From assembly GCF_904849725.1 (NCBI RefSeq), contig NC_058518.1, positions 413,671,081-413,735,080 on the forward strand: 64,000 bases of DNA, given 5' to 3'. The notes beneath the pieces were generated by a model, which saw nothing but the letters and a program-made list of their open reading frames with translations, searched no databases and was not told the origin of the DNA. This document shows, in pieces, positions 1 to 11,400 of the stretch (the stretch's first letter is position 1; the number at the start of each line of letters is the position of its first letter). A program made the position numbers and the translations under genes. This stretch comes from Hordeum vulgare subsp. vulgare. Lineage: Eukaryota > Streptophyta > Magnoliopsida > Poales > Poaceae.

Positions 1-1411
1 CTTAGTAAAAAGAGTGGGATCTATCTTCCCAATTTCAAACCCACGATCTTGTAACAACTCAGTAAGATACTCATACCACGCACGTGGGGCTTGTTTAAGG
101 CCATAGAGTGAGCTTGGGATGTTCGAATCCCGGGGGTTGTTTGACATAGACCAACTCATTTAAAGGACCATTAAGAAAGGCACTTTTCAGATCCATTTGC
201 TGTAATTTGAAATTATGATGAGAAGCAAATGCAAGCAACATGCGAATAGATTCTAGACGAGCAACAGGGGCAAAGGTTTCACCGTAGTCGATACCCTCGA
301 CTTGGGAGTAGCCTTGAGCCACCAATCTTGCCTTGTTTCGAATCACAATCCCATTGGCATCTTGCTTGTTTTTGAATATCCATTTGGTCCCGATGACATT
401 ATGTTCCTCCTTTGGTCTTGGCACTAAATCCCAGACTTGGTTACGCTCGAAGTTGTTAAGTTCTTCATGCATGGCCATAAGCCAATCCTCATCATCGAGC
501 GCTTCCTGTACCTGTTGAGGTTCACAATACGAAACAAACGCGTGATGCTCACAATAATTCCAAATCTGTTGACGGGTGGATACTCCCTTTTTTAAACTGC
601 CAAGTACATTCTTCATAAGATGTGAGTTGACTCTCAGCTTGTTCGCAATCTTGGCTACTCGACGCTCCAAGAGTTCTTCATTGGATAACTGGGGAGCATC
701 GACTTGTTTACTTTGCTTGCCCTTGCGTCTTGAACCTCCCTTGGCACCGACTGTTGGTGCTGCAGAAGGGAATTGCGAGACAGTATCCTGATCATCTTGA
801 CTTTTGACTTGAGCAGGTTCACTAGTTTGTCCTTGTACTTGTGGTTGCTCTTGATCTTGATCTTGTGCTTCTATTTGGTCTGGATCTTGTGGTTGCACTT
901 GATCTTGATCATGAGCAGGTTCGGAACCTTGGGTAAGTGCTTGAATATAATGGGACACACCATCATTGTTGGGCAGTTGATCTTGACCTTGAGCTTGTTC
1001 ATCTTGTTGAGAGTCTTCTCTTTGTTCATCGGAAGCGTCTGGGGCTTGTGGGGGTGATGGCTCCACTTGAGTAGAGCATTGTCCTTCTCCTTCGGACACA
1101 AGGGGTTCCTCAGTGGGGAGTATTTGACCAATCCCCATTCTTCTTATGGCTTGGGGAGGAATTTCATCACCTACATCACAAAGACCACTTTGCTCCACTT
1201 GGAAGCCATTATTTTCATCAAACTCCATGTTACACGTCTCCTCAATGAGTCCGGTGGACTTGTTAAGGACACGGTAAGCATGAGAGTTTGTAGCATAACC
1301 AACAAAGATGCCCTCATGTGCTCTAGAATCAAATTTAGCTAAACGTGCACCTTTCTTGAGAATGAAACACTTACAACCGAATACCCGGAAGTACTTGAGA
1401 TTGGGTTTGTT
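1..1411 (-). pseudogene. Copia integrase C-terminus and reverse transcriptase (partial)
   Basis: The uninterrupted part is 95-1228, and the frame continues upstream to the stop at 1412. Downstream of the integrase core is a low-complexity linker of Q/D/P-rich repeats (about residues 50-170 of the 377-residue segment), typical of the spacer before Copia RT. The RT start follows: [53 protein letters not shown] and [13 protein letters not shown], where the D of QMD is the first catalytic aspartate. Near position 115 the frame is lost through a short deletion. Another frame then reads [14 protein letters not shown], the next conserved RT block, to the window edge. The YVDD catalytic box is outside. 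Confidence 0.88.
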
Positions 1412-2779
1412 TCAAGTGAGAATCTCATATGGAGTCTTGTTCAGGCCTTTGCGGATATAGAGTCGATTGGACGCATGACATGCTGTGTTGATGGCCTCTG
1501 CCCAAAAGTTATATGGAGATTTGAATTCCGCCATCATTGTTCTTGCAGCGTCCATCAAGGTCCGGTTCTTCCTTTCTTCCACGCCATTTTTTTGAGGGGT
1601 ATATGGTGCTGAATATTGATGTTTTATTCCCTCATCACCTAGAAATTCATCCAAGGTGTAGTTCTTGAACTCGGTGCCGTTGTCACTTCTAATCATCAAG
1701 ATCTTTGCTTCATGTTGACGTTGAGCTTCATTAGCAAAGTTGATGACAGTTTGTTGAGTCTCACTCTTCCTTTTGAATAAATATACCCAGGTGTATCTTG
1801 AGTAGTCATCAACAATCACCAAGCAGTACTTTCTGCCTCCAAGACTATCAAATGATGGAGGGCCGAAAAGATCCATATGGAGGAGCTCCAATGGCCTCTT
1901 AGTGTAAATGAGAGTCGTTGGACGATGAGCAGTTTCATGAATCTTTCCCTTAATGCAGGCACTGCAAGCACGATCTCTAGCAAAACTCACATTTGTTAGT
2001 CCACGAATATGGTCCCCTTTTAGAAGACTTTGCAAAGATCTCATATTGACATGAGCTCGTCGGCGATGCCAAAGCCAGCCCACATCAACTTTAGCCATTA
2101 AACACGTTGCAGTCTTAGTGGGTCGCTTTGAGAAGTTCACCACATAAAGACCATTTTCGACATATCCAACATAGGCTACTTTAAGAGTCTTGCTCCACAG
2201 GAGGACCACAGTATCAAGATTAAAGAATGTGGAAAAACCCATAAATGCAAGTTGACGAACCGAAAGTAAATTGTAGGCAAGAGACTCAACAAGCATGACC
2301 TTCTCAATAGATAACTCTTGAGAGATGACCACCTTACCAAATCCCAATACCTTTGACGAGGATGCATCGGCGAATTGGACATGGGTGGGCATAGATGGAG
2401 AAGGATGCACATCCACCACTAAGTCCTTGCTTCCGCTCATATGATTTGTTGCTCCACTATCGAGCAACCATGACACCCCACCGGAAGCAAACTCCTGCAA
2501 TAGATCAAGGCTTGGTTTATGTACCCATTTTTTAATGGGTCCTTTAATGTTAGAGACAAGGGTATTAGGAACCCAGATAGCCCATTCAATGGAGTCATAG
2601 TAGGAACCAACAAATCTGGCATAAACATGCCCATCACTAGCACGACATAAGACATAGGAAGAGTTGAGTTTGCCGACTGTGTTAGTGGGAATGGTTTTGC
2701 CTTTCTTGATGTTGTCATCGTCCACCTTGTTCCTGTTCACCTCCTGAGTCCCTTCGCCCTCTTTGACAAAGATGTCCAT
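1412..2779 (-). pseudogene. Copia protease and integrase
   Basis: This 455-residue segment contains the retropepsin-like active site WLLDSGATNHMSG near residue 105, then the GAG-pre-integrase zinc region ending CSACIKGK. The integrase core follows, with catalytic D in HMDLFGPP, D in IRSDNGTEF and E in NGVEERKNR (the DDE triad). It ends with FWAEAINTACHASNRL. Flanking segments are in the same frame and separated by single TGA stops at 2792 (upstream) and 1412 (downstream). The protease would cleave the polyprotein and the integrase would insert the cDNA. All catalytic residues are present, but the stops make this copy defective unless the upstream stop is read through. Confidence 0.9.
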
Positions 2780-2791
2780 GAGGGTAGGGGA

Positions 2792-3880
2792 TCATTTGTT
2801 CCTGTTCCTCCTTTTTCCTTTTGACTTGGAGGTAAGTACAAGTCCCTCCTTTCCTACAACACCCTTTTGATTGCTCAAGAGGTCGTTCAGGCTCTTCTCA
2901 CCTTGTATGCATGCCACAAGGCCCTTCTCAAGTTTCTCCTTTAACTTGGCATTTTCCTCCACAAGATGTACATGCTCACAACAAGGATTAGTTGTACAAG
3001 CATTATCAATTAACACAAAGGGAGGACAAGTAGAGATCTCCTTGGTAAGCTTTGCTTGGAGTTGATCATGAGACTCTTTCAGAGAGAAATGAACACCTTT
3101 CAAGACCTTGTGAGCCTTGTCAAGTGTGTCAAACTCCACTTTGAGTCTGTCATGGCCAACCCCAAGAGCATACTTCTCAGACTTAAGCATACGAGTAAGA
3201 ACAGTATCATGATCTAGTTTCTTTTGCATTTTAGCGCAACCATCGTTGTATGACTCCTCAAGAGCCAAACGAAGAGTGCGCTCCTTTTCTAGAGCAACAG
3301 ATAATTCAGCAATTTCATCGGCATAGTCACGACTGTGTCCCTGAAGCTCGGAGATGGTCTCCTCATGAGACTCGATGAGGTCATTGGCCTCACCCAGTTT
3401 TTCCAAGAGAGAAACAAAGTGCTTCTTGGATTCTCCCTTAATAGTGCACAGAAACTTGTCAAGATCATGCTCATTAAGTTCCCCAACATCACTATCATCA
3501 ACACAATTTAACAATGAAGGAGCAGTAGCGATGTTGGTCTTAATGATGGGGGTTACCTGATTGATACCTTTTGCCATGAGGCACTTGGTGATGTGGTTCT
3601 CGTTGGGGGCGTTGAAGAGAGACACCTTCTGGGGAGAGGGAGTGGCAATAGCAACAGTTGTCGTTGCCACTGTATCATCATCATCATCATCATCATCGGA
3701 AGGGTACTCTTCAAGGGCCACCATGCCCTTTGGGTGAGGTTTCTTCACAAAGTTATTCTTGATTGGGAATGACTTGGTTTTGTCTTTGCGAATGGGCTTG
3801 CCCCCGTTGTCTTCCCTTTTCTCATAGGGACATTCGGCCACGAAGTGACTCACGTTACCACAGTTATAGCATGTCCTCAC
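2792..3880 (-). pseudogene. Copia Gag C-terminal half: zinc knuckle plus long coiled coil
   Basis: It begins with a CCHC nucleocapsid knuckle (CYNCGNVSHFVAEC, near residue 4). A poly-aspartate run of eight residues at about 67-74 is encoded by an ATC-type microsatellite at 3673-3698. From about residue 145 to 330 there is a highly charged heptad-like stretch, E/L/K-rich with SHEETISELQGH, LEKERTLRLALEES and ENAKLKEKLEK, that I read as coiled coil. The C-terminus is basic (KSKGKRRNRNK) and stops at a TGA in frame with the protease-integrase segment. The knuckle is in a different frame from the upstream Gag, so a frameshift lies near 3880. Role: RNA packaging and particle assembly. Confidence 0.82.
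3673..3698. repeat. ATC trinucleotide microsatellite within gag
   Basis: About eight consecutive ATC/TCA units. On the minus strand they encode a run of eight aspartates in the Gag protein. Confidence 0.85.
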
Positions 3881-4941
3881 TCGTTGCTTGGGTTTGAACC
3901 CATCAAGTTGTTCTTGGTGAAGGTGGGTCTTGAGTTCCTCTTGTTGCCCCAGAATTGCCTTGACGCAAGAGCCATATGCTCATGATAGGCATACTTCGTG
4001 TCTTCAGGGCAGCCCTCCTCTTCCTCATCCTCTTTTTCTTCTTCAAACGTTCCTTTTGCCTTTAACGCAAGGTTGGGTGAAGCTGTCTTTGAGCGAACAC
4101 GAGCAAGTGCATTGTCAGCTATTTCGTTCATGATTGACATTGCAATGAATTCATCCAACACATCACTGGAAGACAAGGAGTGGAAGTCTGGTCGCTGACG
4201 AATGACAGATGACATGGCTTTATTGAAAGGCATGATGGCTGTGAGAAACTTGCGCTTGACCTATGTATCATCCACATCCTTGCTCCCATGGTCCTTGAGT
4301 GCCACATCAATAGCAGTCACCCTCCGATAGAGATCACGAGGGTCCTCGTCTTCCTTCATCACAAACTCATCGGACTTATCAAGTATCACTTCATAGTTGG
4401 ACCGTTGAATGCTTGAGCTTCCCTTGTACAACACCATAATGTGTTCCCAACATTCCTTGGCCAAAGTGAAGGGACGCAAGTGAGGAAGATCTTCAGGTGG
4501 CACTGCGGACTGGAGAATAAACAAAGCAGAGTGATTGTATTGATTGTCCGCATCTTCTCTTGGAGTGAGGTTGCTTGGATCATGGGGATAATATCCTTGC
4601 TCGATGATTCTCCACAAATTTGTTGAGCTGTGATTCAAATGAGACTTAATAGAAAATACCCAGTTAGCAAAATCACCTTTTACAAGCTTAGGAGGAGGAC
4701 CAACAGGATTAAGACGCGGTGTGGGAACCGGTCCTCCATAGACTAAGGGTGGTGGAACAAATGCATACGTCCCATTCCCATCATTTTCGAGAGGGCGGGA
4801 AGGTTGCATACCTTTAGCCGTTTCCCTGACGGAATTGGCCCCCAAATCCGTGGTGGTGGGTTTAACCACCAATGCCGGTTCGGGAGAGTTTTTAATTCCC
4901 TCAATTAACTCTTTAAGCATGGTCTTGACCTCGCTCGTCAT
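3877..4941 (-). pseudogene. Copia Gag N-terminal part
   Basis: Two stretches in the same frame, 4261-4941 (226 residues) and 3877-4233 (118 residues), are separated by one TAG stop at 4261-4263. The first carries the Copia gag core: KLVKGDFANWVFSIKSHL, LWRIIEQGY, AKECWEHIMVLYKGSSS and DLYRRVTAIDVALKD. The second has DEFIAMSIMNEIAD and an acidic stretch (EEEKEDEEEEGC), then leaves frame just before the zinc knuckle. The start at 4941 lies about 140 bp inside the primer-binding site. This is the capsid/assembly protein of the element, non-functional here. Confidence 0.85.
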
Positions 4942-5082
4942 TCACGTCTTGAGTGCGGCCATAGCCGTATTCAAGTCGTCCCTTGTGATCGAAGTCAAGT
5001 CTATGCCCTCGGTTTGTGCACGGGGAACTCCCTCATCATCTTCCATACTCTCCGGGTGGTTAAACCCTTAATAAAGAGACGT

Positions 5083-5095
5083 GGCTCTGATACCA
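5083..5095 (-). other. Primer-binding site, initiator-tRNA-Met type
   Basis: The reverse complement reads TGGTATCAGAGCC, the usual initiator-methionine tRNA primer site of plant Copia elements. It sits two bases from the LTR edge at 5098. Confidence 0.9.
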
Positions 5096-5097
5096 AT

Positions 5098-6477
5098 TGA
5101 AAGGATCGATATGGTTGACTAGAGGGGGGGGGTGAATAGGCAACTACCACTTTTTAATTAATCTTAGCAAGTTAGGGTAAGCAACATACGGGTTCACAAT
5201 AATATCACCAACGGGGTGAACCTATATGAAGCTAACCACAAGAACTACTAAGATAAGTAAGATATAGACAACAACATAAGCATACACGAAGTAAAGGTTA
5301 GAGATAACCACAAGTGGAACCAATGAAGACGAGTATGTGTTACCGAAGTTCCTTCCCTTTGACAGGAAGTACGTCTCCGTTGGAGCGGTGTGGAGGCACA
5401 ATGCTCCCCAATAAGCCACTAGGGCCACCGTATTCTCCTCACGCCCTCACACGATGCAAGGTACCGTGCTTCCACTATAGGTTCCCTTGAAGGTGGCGAC
5501 CGGACCTTTACAAACAAGGTTGGGACAAACTCCACACAAAGCTTGGAGGCTCCCAACAAGACCACGAAGCTTCACCACAATGGAATGTGGCTCCGAGGTG
5601 ACCTCAACCGTCTAGGATGCTCAAACACCCAAGAGTAACAAGATCCGCAAGGGATTGGTGGGGAAATCAACCTTTCTCTTGGTGGAAGTGTAGATCTAGG
5701 CCTTCTCAACCAATCCCTAGAGAATCAACAAGTTTGATTGGCTAGGGAGAGAGATCGGGCACTTTTGAGCTTAGGGAGCAACAATGGAGCTTAGGAGGGT
5801 CAAAGGTAGGGTTCCACAGCAAGAAGAACCCCTTATATAGTGGGGGGGGGGAATCCAACCGTTTTCCCACTCACAGCCCGAGCCTACCGTTACTACCGCT
5901 GGCTGCGGCGGTACTACCGCTAGCACTCCAGCGGTATTACCGCTGACAGCAACGGTACTATCGCTGGGCCCATGATAGTGCATAAACACTACCAGGCCAA
6001 CCACCGCCAAGGAAGTTTTCGCAAAAAGGTCCGTCGAAGTACAGCCGTTAGGAAGGCGGTACTAAGCTCCTGGAGTGGTACTACCGCTGACAGGGGCGGT
6101 AGTACTGCTGGCTGCAGCGGTACTACCGCCAGGGCTAGCGGTACTAACGCTGAGGGACCATTTGCTTAGATGAGATAAACACAGAGGCGGGAGCCACTCC
6201 AAAGTTGCAGGTAAGGGGAAAGGAGATAAAGTGTGTGCGTGCAAAATTGATTCCACCCAAACCTTTCCACTATGGGTCCCCTCTTAATAGTACGGCGTTC
6301 CTATGACTCAAAGAAAGAGAATCGTAGAGTACACCGTGCTTCTGTTCCATGGAAAGAGGGGGCGAGTCGTCTTGTGCCGTTGACATGTGTTATCTGAAAT
6401 CTTAACACACACGATTAGTCCTTTGCGGTACTGTCATCAATCACCAAAATTACTTAGGCATAAACTATGCCCTAACA
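5098..6477 (-). repeat. 5' LTR of the left Copia element
   Basis: On the minus strand it begins TGTTAGGGCATAG and ends CCTTTCA, giving TG...CA ends over 1380 bp. It directly abuts the primer-binding site. The flanking five bases on the right are CCAAA; the partner copy is outside the window, so the target duplication cannot be checked. It contains the GCGGTA/TACCGC repeat cluster annotated separately. Confidence 0.85.
5885..6155. repeat. GCGGTA / TACCGC alternating repeat cluster in LTR
   Basis: About a dozen copies of GCGGTA and its reverse complement TACCGC occur in 270 bp, many paired as TACCGCTGGCTGCGGCGGTA-like palindromic units. The cluster is broken by about 90 bp of unrelated sequence in the middle. 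Pairing between neighbours would give strong short hairpins. Confidence 0.8.
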
Positions 6478-6824
6478 CCAAAGTTGCGACTATTAGGACT
6501 TCTCTCCAAGGTACCAGCATATGGTTTGTGTGAGGGGAGTAGTGGTGGTGATGACATCATTATTTCCATAATGCAGTCGTGTGCCATGCCCTTCCATAAC
6601 ATTGCGACAATGGTAGAGATCTCGGTGGCCCTCCCATCAATGACCATCACGTTCGGCACAAGCTAACGTTCAACTCGTAAACGATGCCTCATGTCCAAGA
6701 TACAACGGATAGCGTGAGCCCGATTACACTACCATGGCCAAGCATGTTGATTTAGCGATGGAGGCCTATGCAAGGACTAGCGGCGACACTGGCAAGAAGT
6801 TGGTTGAGTAGGGGTTGCAGTCAC
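6478..6824. other. Intergenic, nothing recognised
   Basis: No coding signal or repeat end could be identified between the Copia LTR and the possible DNA-transposon remnant. Confidence 0.5.
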
Positions 6825-7740
6825 AAATAATTAATTTTGATTTGTTTGATTGCAACATTGGAAAAATAAATTATTCTTTCCAAGATGTTTGAGTGGATTG
6901 AAGGAAAACCATAGGGATTTTGGAGGATTCCAACCTATAGGACTATTTCCTATGGAAGTCCTTTGGATTGTGGGATCTCAACATGAGCTCAAATTTTATT
7001 TGTCCTTTGAGAAGTACAATGCATTTGCACTCGATATCTCTCTGTCCCCCCCCCTTTATCAATCCTCCAAAATTCTTGTGTTTTTCATGTGCACCATCCA
7101 AAGACATAGTTTATAAAATTCCCAGAGTTTTGAAATCGTATAGTTATACACACTACATGTCATCTTAATTTTACTTTTTTTAGTGTGGGTGTGTTTTCCT
7201 ATTCCTATGTTTTGAATTTCCAGCAATTCCAAGAAGCCATGAAATTCCTATATGATTTAGTACAAATGTATTCTTAGAAAAAGTATTACAACATGATTCA
7301 ACAAAAGCCTGATCATATGCTGGGCTGAGCCAGGTTTTGGGCCGGGTTGGAAAAAGCTCGAACCCCAAACTTCATGCGAGAGCTCAACCAGAACCTGAAG
7401 GCACATATTTTCTCAAGTGGTCGAGGTTTCGGGCCGGGTTTGAAAAATACCGAACCCCAAAGTTCAAGCCCGAGCTCGGCCATAGCCTGAAAGCACATAC
7501 TTTCTCAAGCCTGGCCCGAATATAAGCCCTTAGGCCGAAAGCCCGGCCCGAACGTAGTTTGTGAGTATGGTTACGTGTAAGCCTGACCCGGTCTGTGTTT
7601 TTCAGATCGGGTTGTCCATCATCAGGTTTAATTCAACACTATGATTCAAACAATTATATATGAAAAATCCTAAGTATTCTAATCCTCCAATTGTTTTTCT
7701 TAATGAAAATCATTTGAAACAAAGCAGCCCTAAAAGCCAA
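6825..7740. mobile_element. Possible degenerate TIR DNA transposon remnant
   Basis: The right end read on the minus strand (GGGCTGCTTTGTTTCAAATG near 7732) and the interior runs of GGATTTTGGAGGATTCC and CCTATGGAAGTCCTTTGG resemble non-autonomous Harbinger-like elements common in grasses. I could not define a clean left terminal repeat or target duplication, and the stretch also contains the separate 92-bp duplication. The element call is tentative. Confidence 0.3.
7328..7514. repeat. Imperfect 92-bp tandem duplication rich in GGCCCG
   Basis: Two diverged copies share GGGCCGGGTT, CGAACCCCAAA, CCTGAA and GCACATA.TTTCTCAAG in the same order, offset by about 92 bp. They are followed by further GGCCCGAA-type motifs to about 7600. 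Confidence 0.75.
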
Positions 7741-7944
7741 AGAAACTAGGCTAGTGCTACCGGCGATGCTTGCAACCACACAACAAAACACTAGCACCAT
7801 CATTTCTCTAGGACGAGCAGAATTGGCCAATGCCACACTCGAGCAACCAAGGCACGGGAATGTGGGGAACACTAGAAGAAGGCGAAACACCAAAAGTTGT
7901 GAAAGCCCATCATTTCCCGCCCCCATTCTTGTCTACTTATTTTC

Positions 7945-8466
7945 TTCTCCGTAATTGATGTTCCCAGCGTTACCTCCTATCCCATTATCTTCTCGTGATA
8001 CTATGCCGAGCTGGTCCAATGGGATTCCGGATAGGTAGGCTCCTCCCTTTCTCTCTCCCCGATCGCTGGTGCAGCGAGCGCCGGGCGAAAAAGCGAGGCG
8101 GAGTCAGGCGCACACGGCCGAACGAATACCAGCCACACGCCCACGCGCCGGACAATGGCCTCGGTGGTCATCCGCACAGCCTATCGCCATCCGACCTCAC
8201 CCCCATCCCCCATCCATCACCCCTCGCCACCACTATAGAACGCGCCCAGTCCCGGGCACGGAGCAACTCGTCACTCTCCCGCTCCACTTCCCCTCGCAGA
8301 TCCCCCAACCCATATTCCGCATAGTGTGTCAGCCTGCCACTTGCTCTCGGCCCTTGGACGCGCTTGGGACGCTCATTTTTGGATTGGCCTGCTTGCTTCC
8401 AAGCACAAGGATAGGGGGGGAGTTGAGCCGTTGCAATCCTGACAAGGAGGTGGAGGAGGAGAAACA
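7945..8466 (+). promoter_or_regulatory. Upstream region and probable 5' UTR of DXS
   Basis: Base composition shifts to GC-rich from about 8040. CACTATAGAA at 8231-8240 is the best TATA-like match, but it is weak; a transcription start would then fall near 8265, giving a 5' UTR of about 200 bases. The assignment is inferred from position only. A possible transposon end lies just upstream at about 7740. Confidence 0.35.
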
Positions 8467-11400
8467 ATGGCGCTCTCGTCGACCTTCTCCCTCCCGCGGG
8501 GATTTCTCGCCGTGCTGCCTCAGGAGCACCATTTCACTCCCGCCGTCGAGCTCCAGGCCAGGCCTCTCAAGGTTAGTAGCAATTCAGCGTACGCCTCCTC
8601 TCCTCTTCGCTCGCCATGGCCGATTCTTCTTCTTCTTCTTGTCGGTTCGAGCAATTCGGCGCCCGCTAGCTAGTGGTCTGTTCCTGCTCGTCTTCTTTGC
8701 AAACTGTAATCGCTGCTCGTGTCATCATGGCCAATGCTGGATCGATTTGGTGAGCAGACGCCGAGGAAGAGGTCGTCCAGCATTTCTGCGTCACTGTCGG
8801 AGAGGGAAGCAGAGTACCACTCGCAGCGGCCTCCGACGCCGCTGCTGGACACCGTGAACTACCCCATCCACATGAAGAACCTCTCCCTCAAGGAGCTGCA
8901 GCAGCTCTCCGACGAGCTCCGCTCCGACGTCATCTTCCACGTCTCCAAGACCGGCGGCCACCTCGGGTCCAGCCTCGGCGTCGTCGAGCTCACCGTCGCG
9001 CTGCACTACGTCTTCAACACCCCGCAGGACAAGCTCCTCTGGGACGTCGGACACCAGGTAAACAAGCTCCACAAGTTAACAATGCACACTTGGCCTGCCC
9101 CGGCGATCCGCCGGCGTGCCCCCGGATTGGGGTAACGTGCCCGCGCCATGTTAGGTGCTGCGCTGCGCGGCTCGGAGGCCCATCGATTGATCGACCGTGC
9201 GGTTTTGTTTATTCGATGCAGTCGTACCCGCACAAGATTCTGACGGGGCGGCGCGATAAGATGCCGACGATGCGGCAGACCAACGGCCTGTCGGGCTTCA
9301 TCAAGCGCTCCGAGAGCGAGTACGACAGCTTCGGCACCGGCCACAGCTCCACCACCATCTCCGCCGCCCTCGGTAACTGACTACCTCTGCATCTGGTTAC
9401 GAAGTACTTAATCTGCTCGTGAAAAATCTGTGGTGGCAATCAAAGTGTGTGCGTGTGACTGTCAGGGATGGCCGTCGGGAGGGACCTCAAGGGCGCCAAG
9501 AACAACGTGGTGGCGGTGATTGGGGACGGGGCCATGACGGCGGGGCAGGCGTACGAGGCGATGAACAACGCCGGGTACCTCGACTCCGACATGATCGTGA
9601 TCCTCAACGACAATAAGCAGGTGTCGCTGCCGACGGCGACGCTCGACGGGCCGGCGCCGCCGGTGGGCGCTCTCAGCGGCGCCCTCAGCAAGCTGCAGTC
9701 CAGCCGGCCGCTCAGGGAGCTCAGGGAGGTGGCCAAGGTACAGCCTCACAAATGCACCTCCTACACTCCATGGATAGTACGGCAAAAAGCAACGTTGACT
9801 TGAAAGCAGTGCCGCGACTCGAATTCCAACTTGCTGCATGCGTAATAGGTTCGTGAAAAAAGGAAAACAAATTAGCAAGTCGTGTGCGCATGTTTGAACT
9901 AAACACTTACTAGTTGAAGAAAAATTAATTTGAAACAGTGGATGAAATGACAGGGAAATCAGCATCAAAAGCAGCTAGCAGTTTTTAAATCGAACCCAAA
10001 CGCGTCAGTGTCGCCGTGGGAGTACACCTCCGAGTTTTAAATCATTAAACTTTTGTATGGTACATGCCAAAACTAGCTGTTTTCTTCCAGATGCAACGCA
10101 CGCATACTCTATCAGTGCCAGGTGTAATGTATGGCTCTAACTATGCATCCATCAGAAATGGCGATGAAACCTAGAGTAGCATATCTAGTGCTGCCCACTA
10201 GCATTTTTGTCTTCAGCAAAGAGAGCTCGGGGAAGGGAGTATCTTAACAAGCTCAGTGTAGTGTAGTGACTTATAAATTCTAAAAATAAGCAAGCACAAT
10301 CTGACAGCAAGGACATAAGTGTATCTCTTTCCTAATCTTCCAAGATGTGACTCCAATGATAATCTATCTTGCACTATACCTTCAAATCTGATCGCTTGAC
10401 AGTTCAAATTGATACTGTTACTGGGCTGGGTTGATCACATTCCTTTTGTAAACTAAGCGGCCCAAACTGCTGGTCTCTCATTGCTGGGCCGAGTGGAAGG
10501 GAAAGGGCCCAGGTATTCGACTGATTTTCCCGCGTGTTTTGTCTGGCCATCAGGGAGTGACGAAGCAAATCGGCGGGTCGGTGCACGAGATCGCGGCTAA
10601 GGTGGACGAGTACGCCCGCGGCATGATCAGCGGCTCCGGGTCGTCGTTGTTCGAGGAGCTCGGGCTGTACTACATCGGCCCCGTCGACGGCCACAACATC
10701 GACGACCTCATCACCATCCTCCGGGAGGTCAAGGGGACCAAGACCACCGGCCCCGTGCTCATCCACGTCATCACCGAGAAAGGCCGCGGCTACCCCTACG
10801 CCGAGCGAGCCTCCGACAAGTACCACGGTAGGTAACATGCATGACTGATCAAGCACCACCACAAGTACCACGGTGGATGGATCGATCATATATTCATATA
10901 TACTCCATACATACTGTATTTGATTCTTGTTATTAATCAGTGTGTGTGTGTGTGTGTGTGATTGATCCATGGCGCAGGCGTGGCTAAGTTCGATCCGGCG
11001 ACGGGGAAGCAGTTCAAGGTCCCGGCCAAGACGCTGTCCTATACCAACTACTTCGCGGAGGCGCTGATAGCCGAGGCGGAGCAGGACAGCAAGATCGTGG
11101 CAATCCACGCCGCCATGGGGGGCGGCACGGGGCTCAACTACTTCCTCCGCCGTTTCCCCAACCGGTGCTTTGACGTAGGGATCGCAGAGCAGCACGCCGT
11201 CACCTTCGCCGCCGGCCTGGCATGCGAGGGGCTCAAGCCCTTCTGCGCCATCTACTCCTCTTTCCTGCAGAGAGGCTACGACCAGGTGGTGCACGACGTG
11301 GACCTCCAGAAGCTCCCGGTGAGGTTCGCCATGGACAGGGCGGGGCTGGTCGGCGCCGACGGGCCCACCCACTGCGGGGCCTTCGACGTGACGTTCATGG

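Larger units (their letters stand above)
1..6477 (-). mobile_element. Copia LTR retrotransposon, truncated by left window edge
   Basis: On the minus strand the order is 5' LTR (5098-6477), primer-binding site, gag, protease, integrase and reverse transcriptase, then the window edge. Integrase before reverse transcriptase defines Copia. The RNase H domain, polypurine tract and 3' LTR lie outside. The Gag has a long coiled-coil extension after the zinc knuckle, as described for the Sirevirus lineage, but I cannot fix the lineage without a tree. Most of the coding region shares one reading frame, interrupted by single stops at 4261, 2792 and 1412 and by frameshifts near 3880 and 115, so the copy is defective but only moderately decayed. 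Confidence 0.9.

Noticed and set aside
773..1342. Plus-strand open frames over the left Copia element
   Set aside because: They are opposite-strand shadows of the integrase-RT linker.
5885..6155. CRISPR-like appearance of the GCGGTA cluster
   Set aside because: The units are irregular in spacing and orientation, have no uniform spacers, and sit in a plant LTR.
8069..8857. 262-codon open frame on the plus strand across the DXS start
   Set aside because: It reads through 5' UTR, exon 1 and intron 1 in a different frame; its length reflects GC-rich composition. The DXS protein uses the ATG at 8467.
10404..11372. 322-codon open frame on the minus strand opposite DXS
   Set aside because: It is the antisense shadow of high-GC DXS exons 5 and 6, spans an intron, and matches no known protein.
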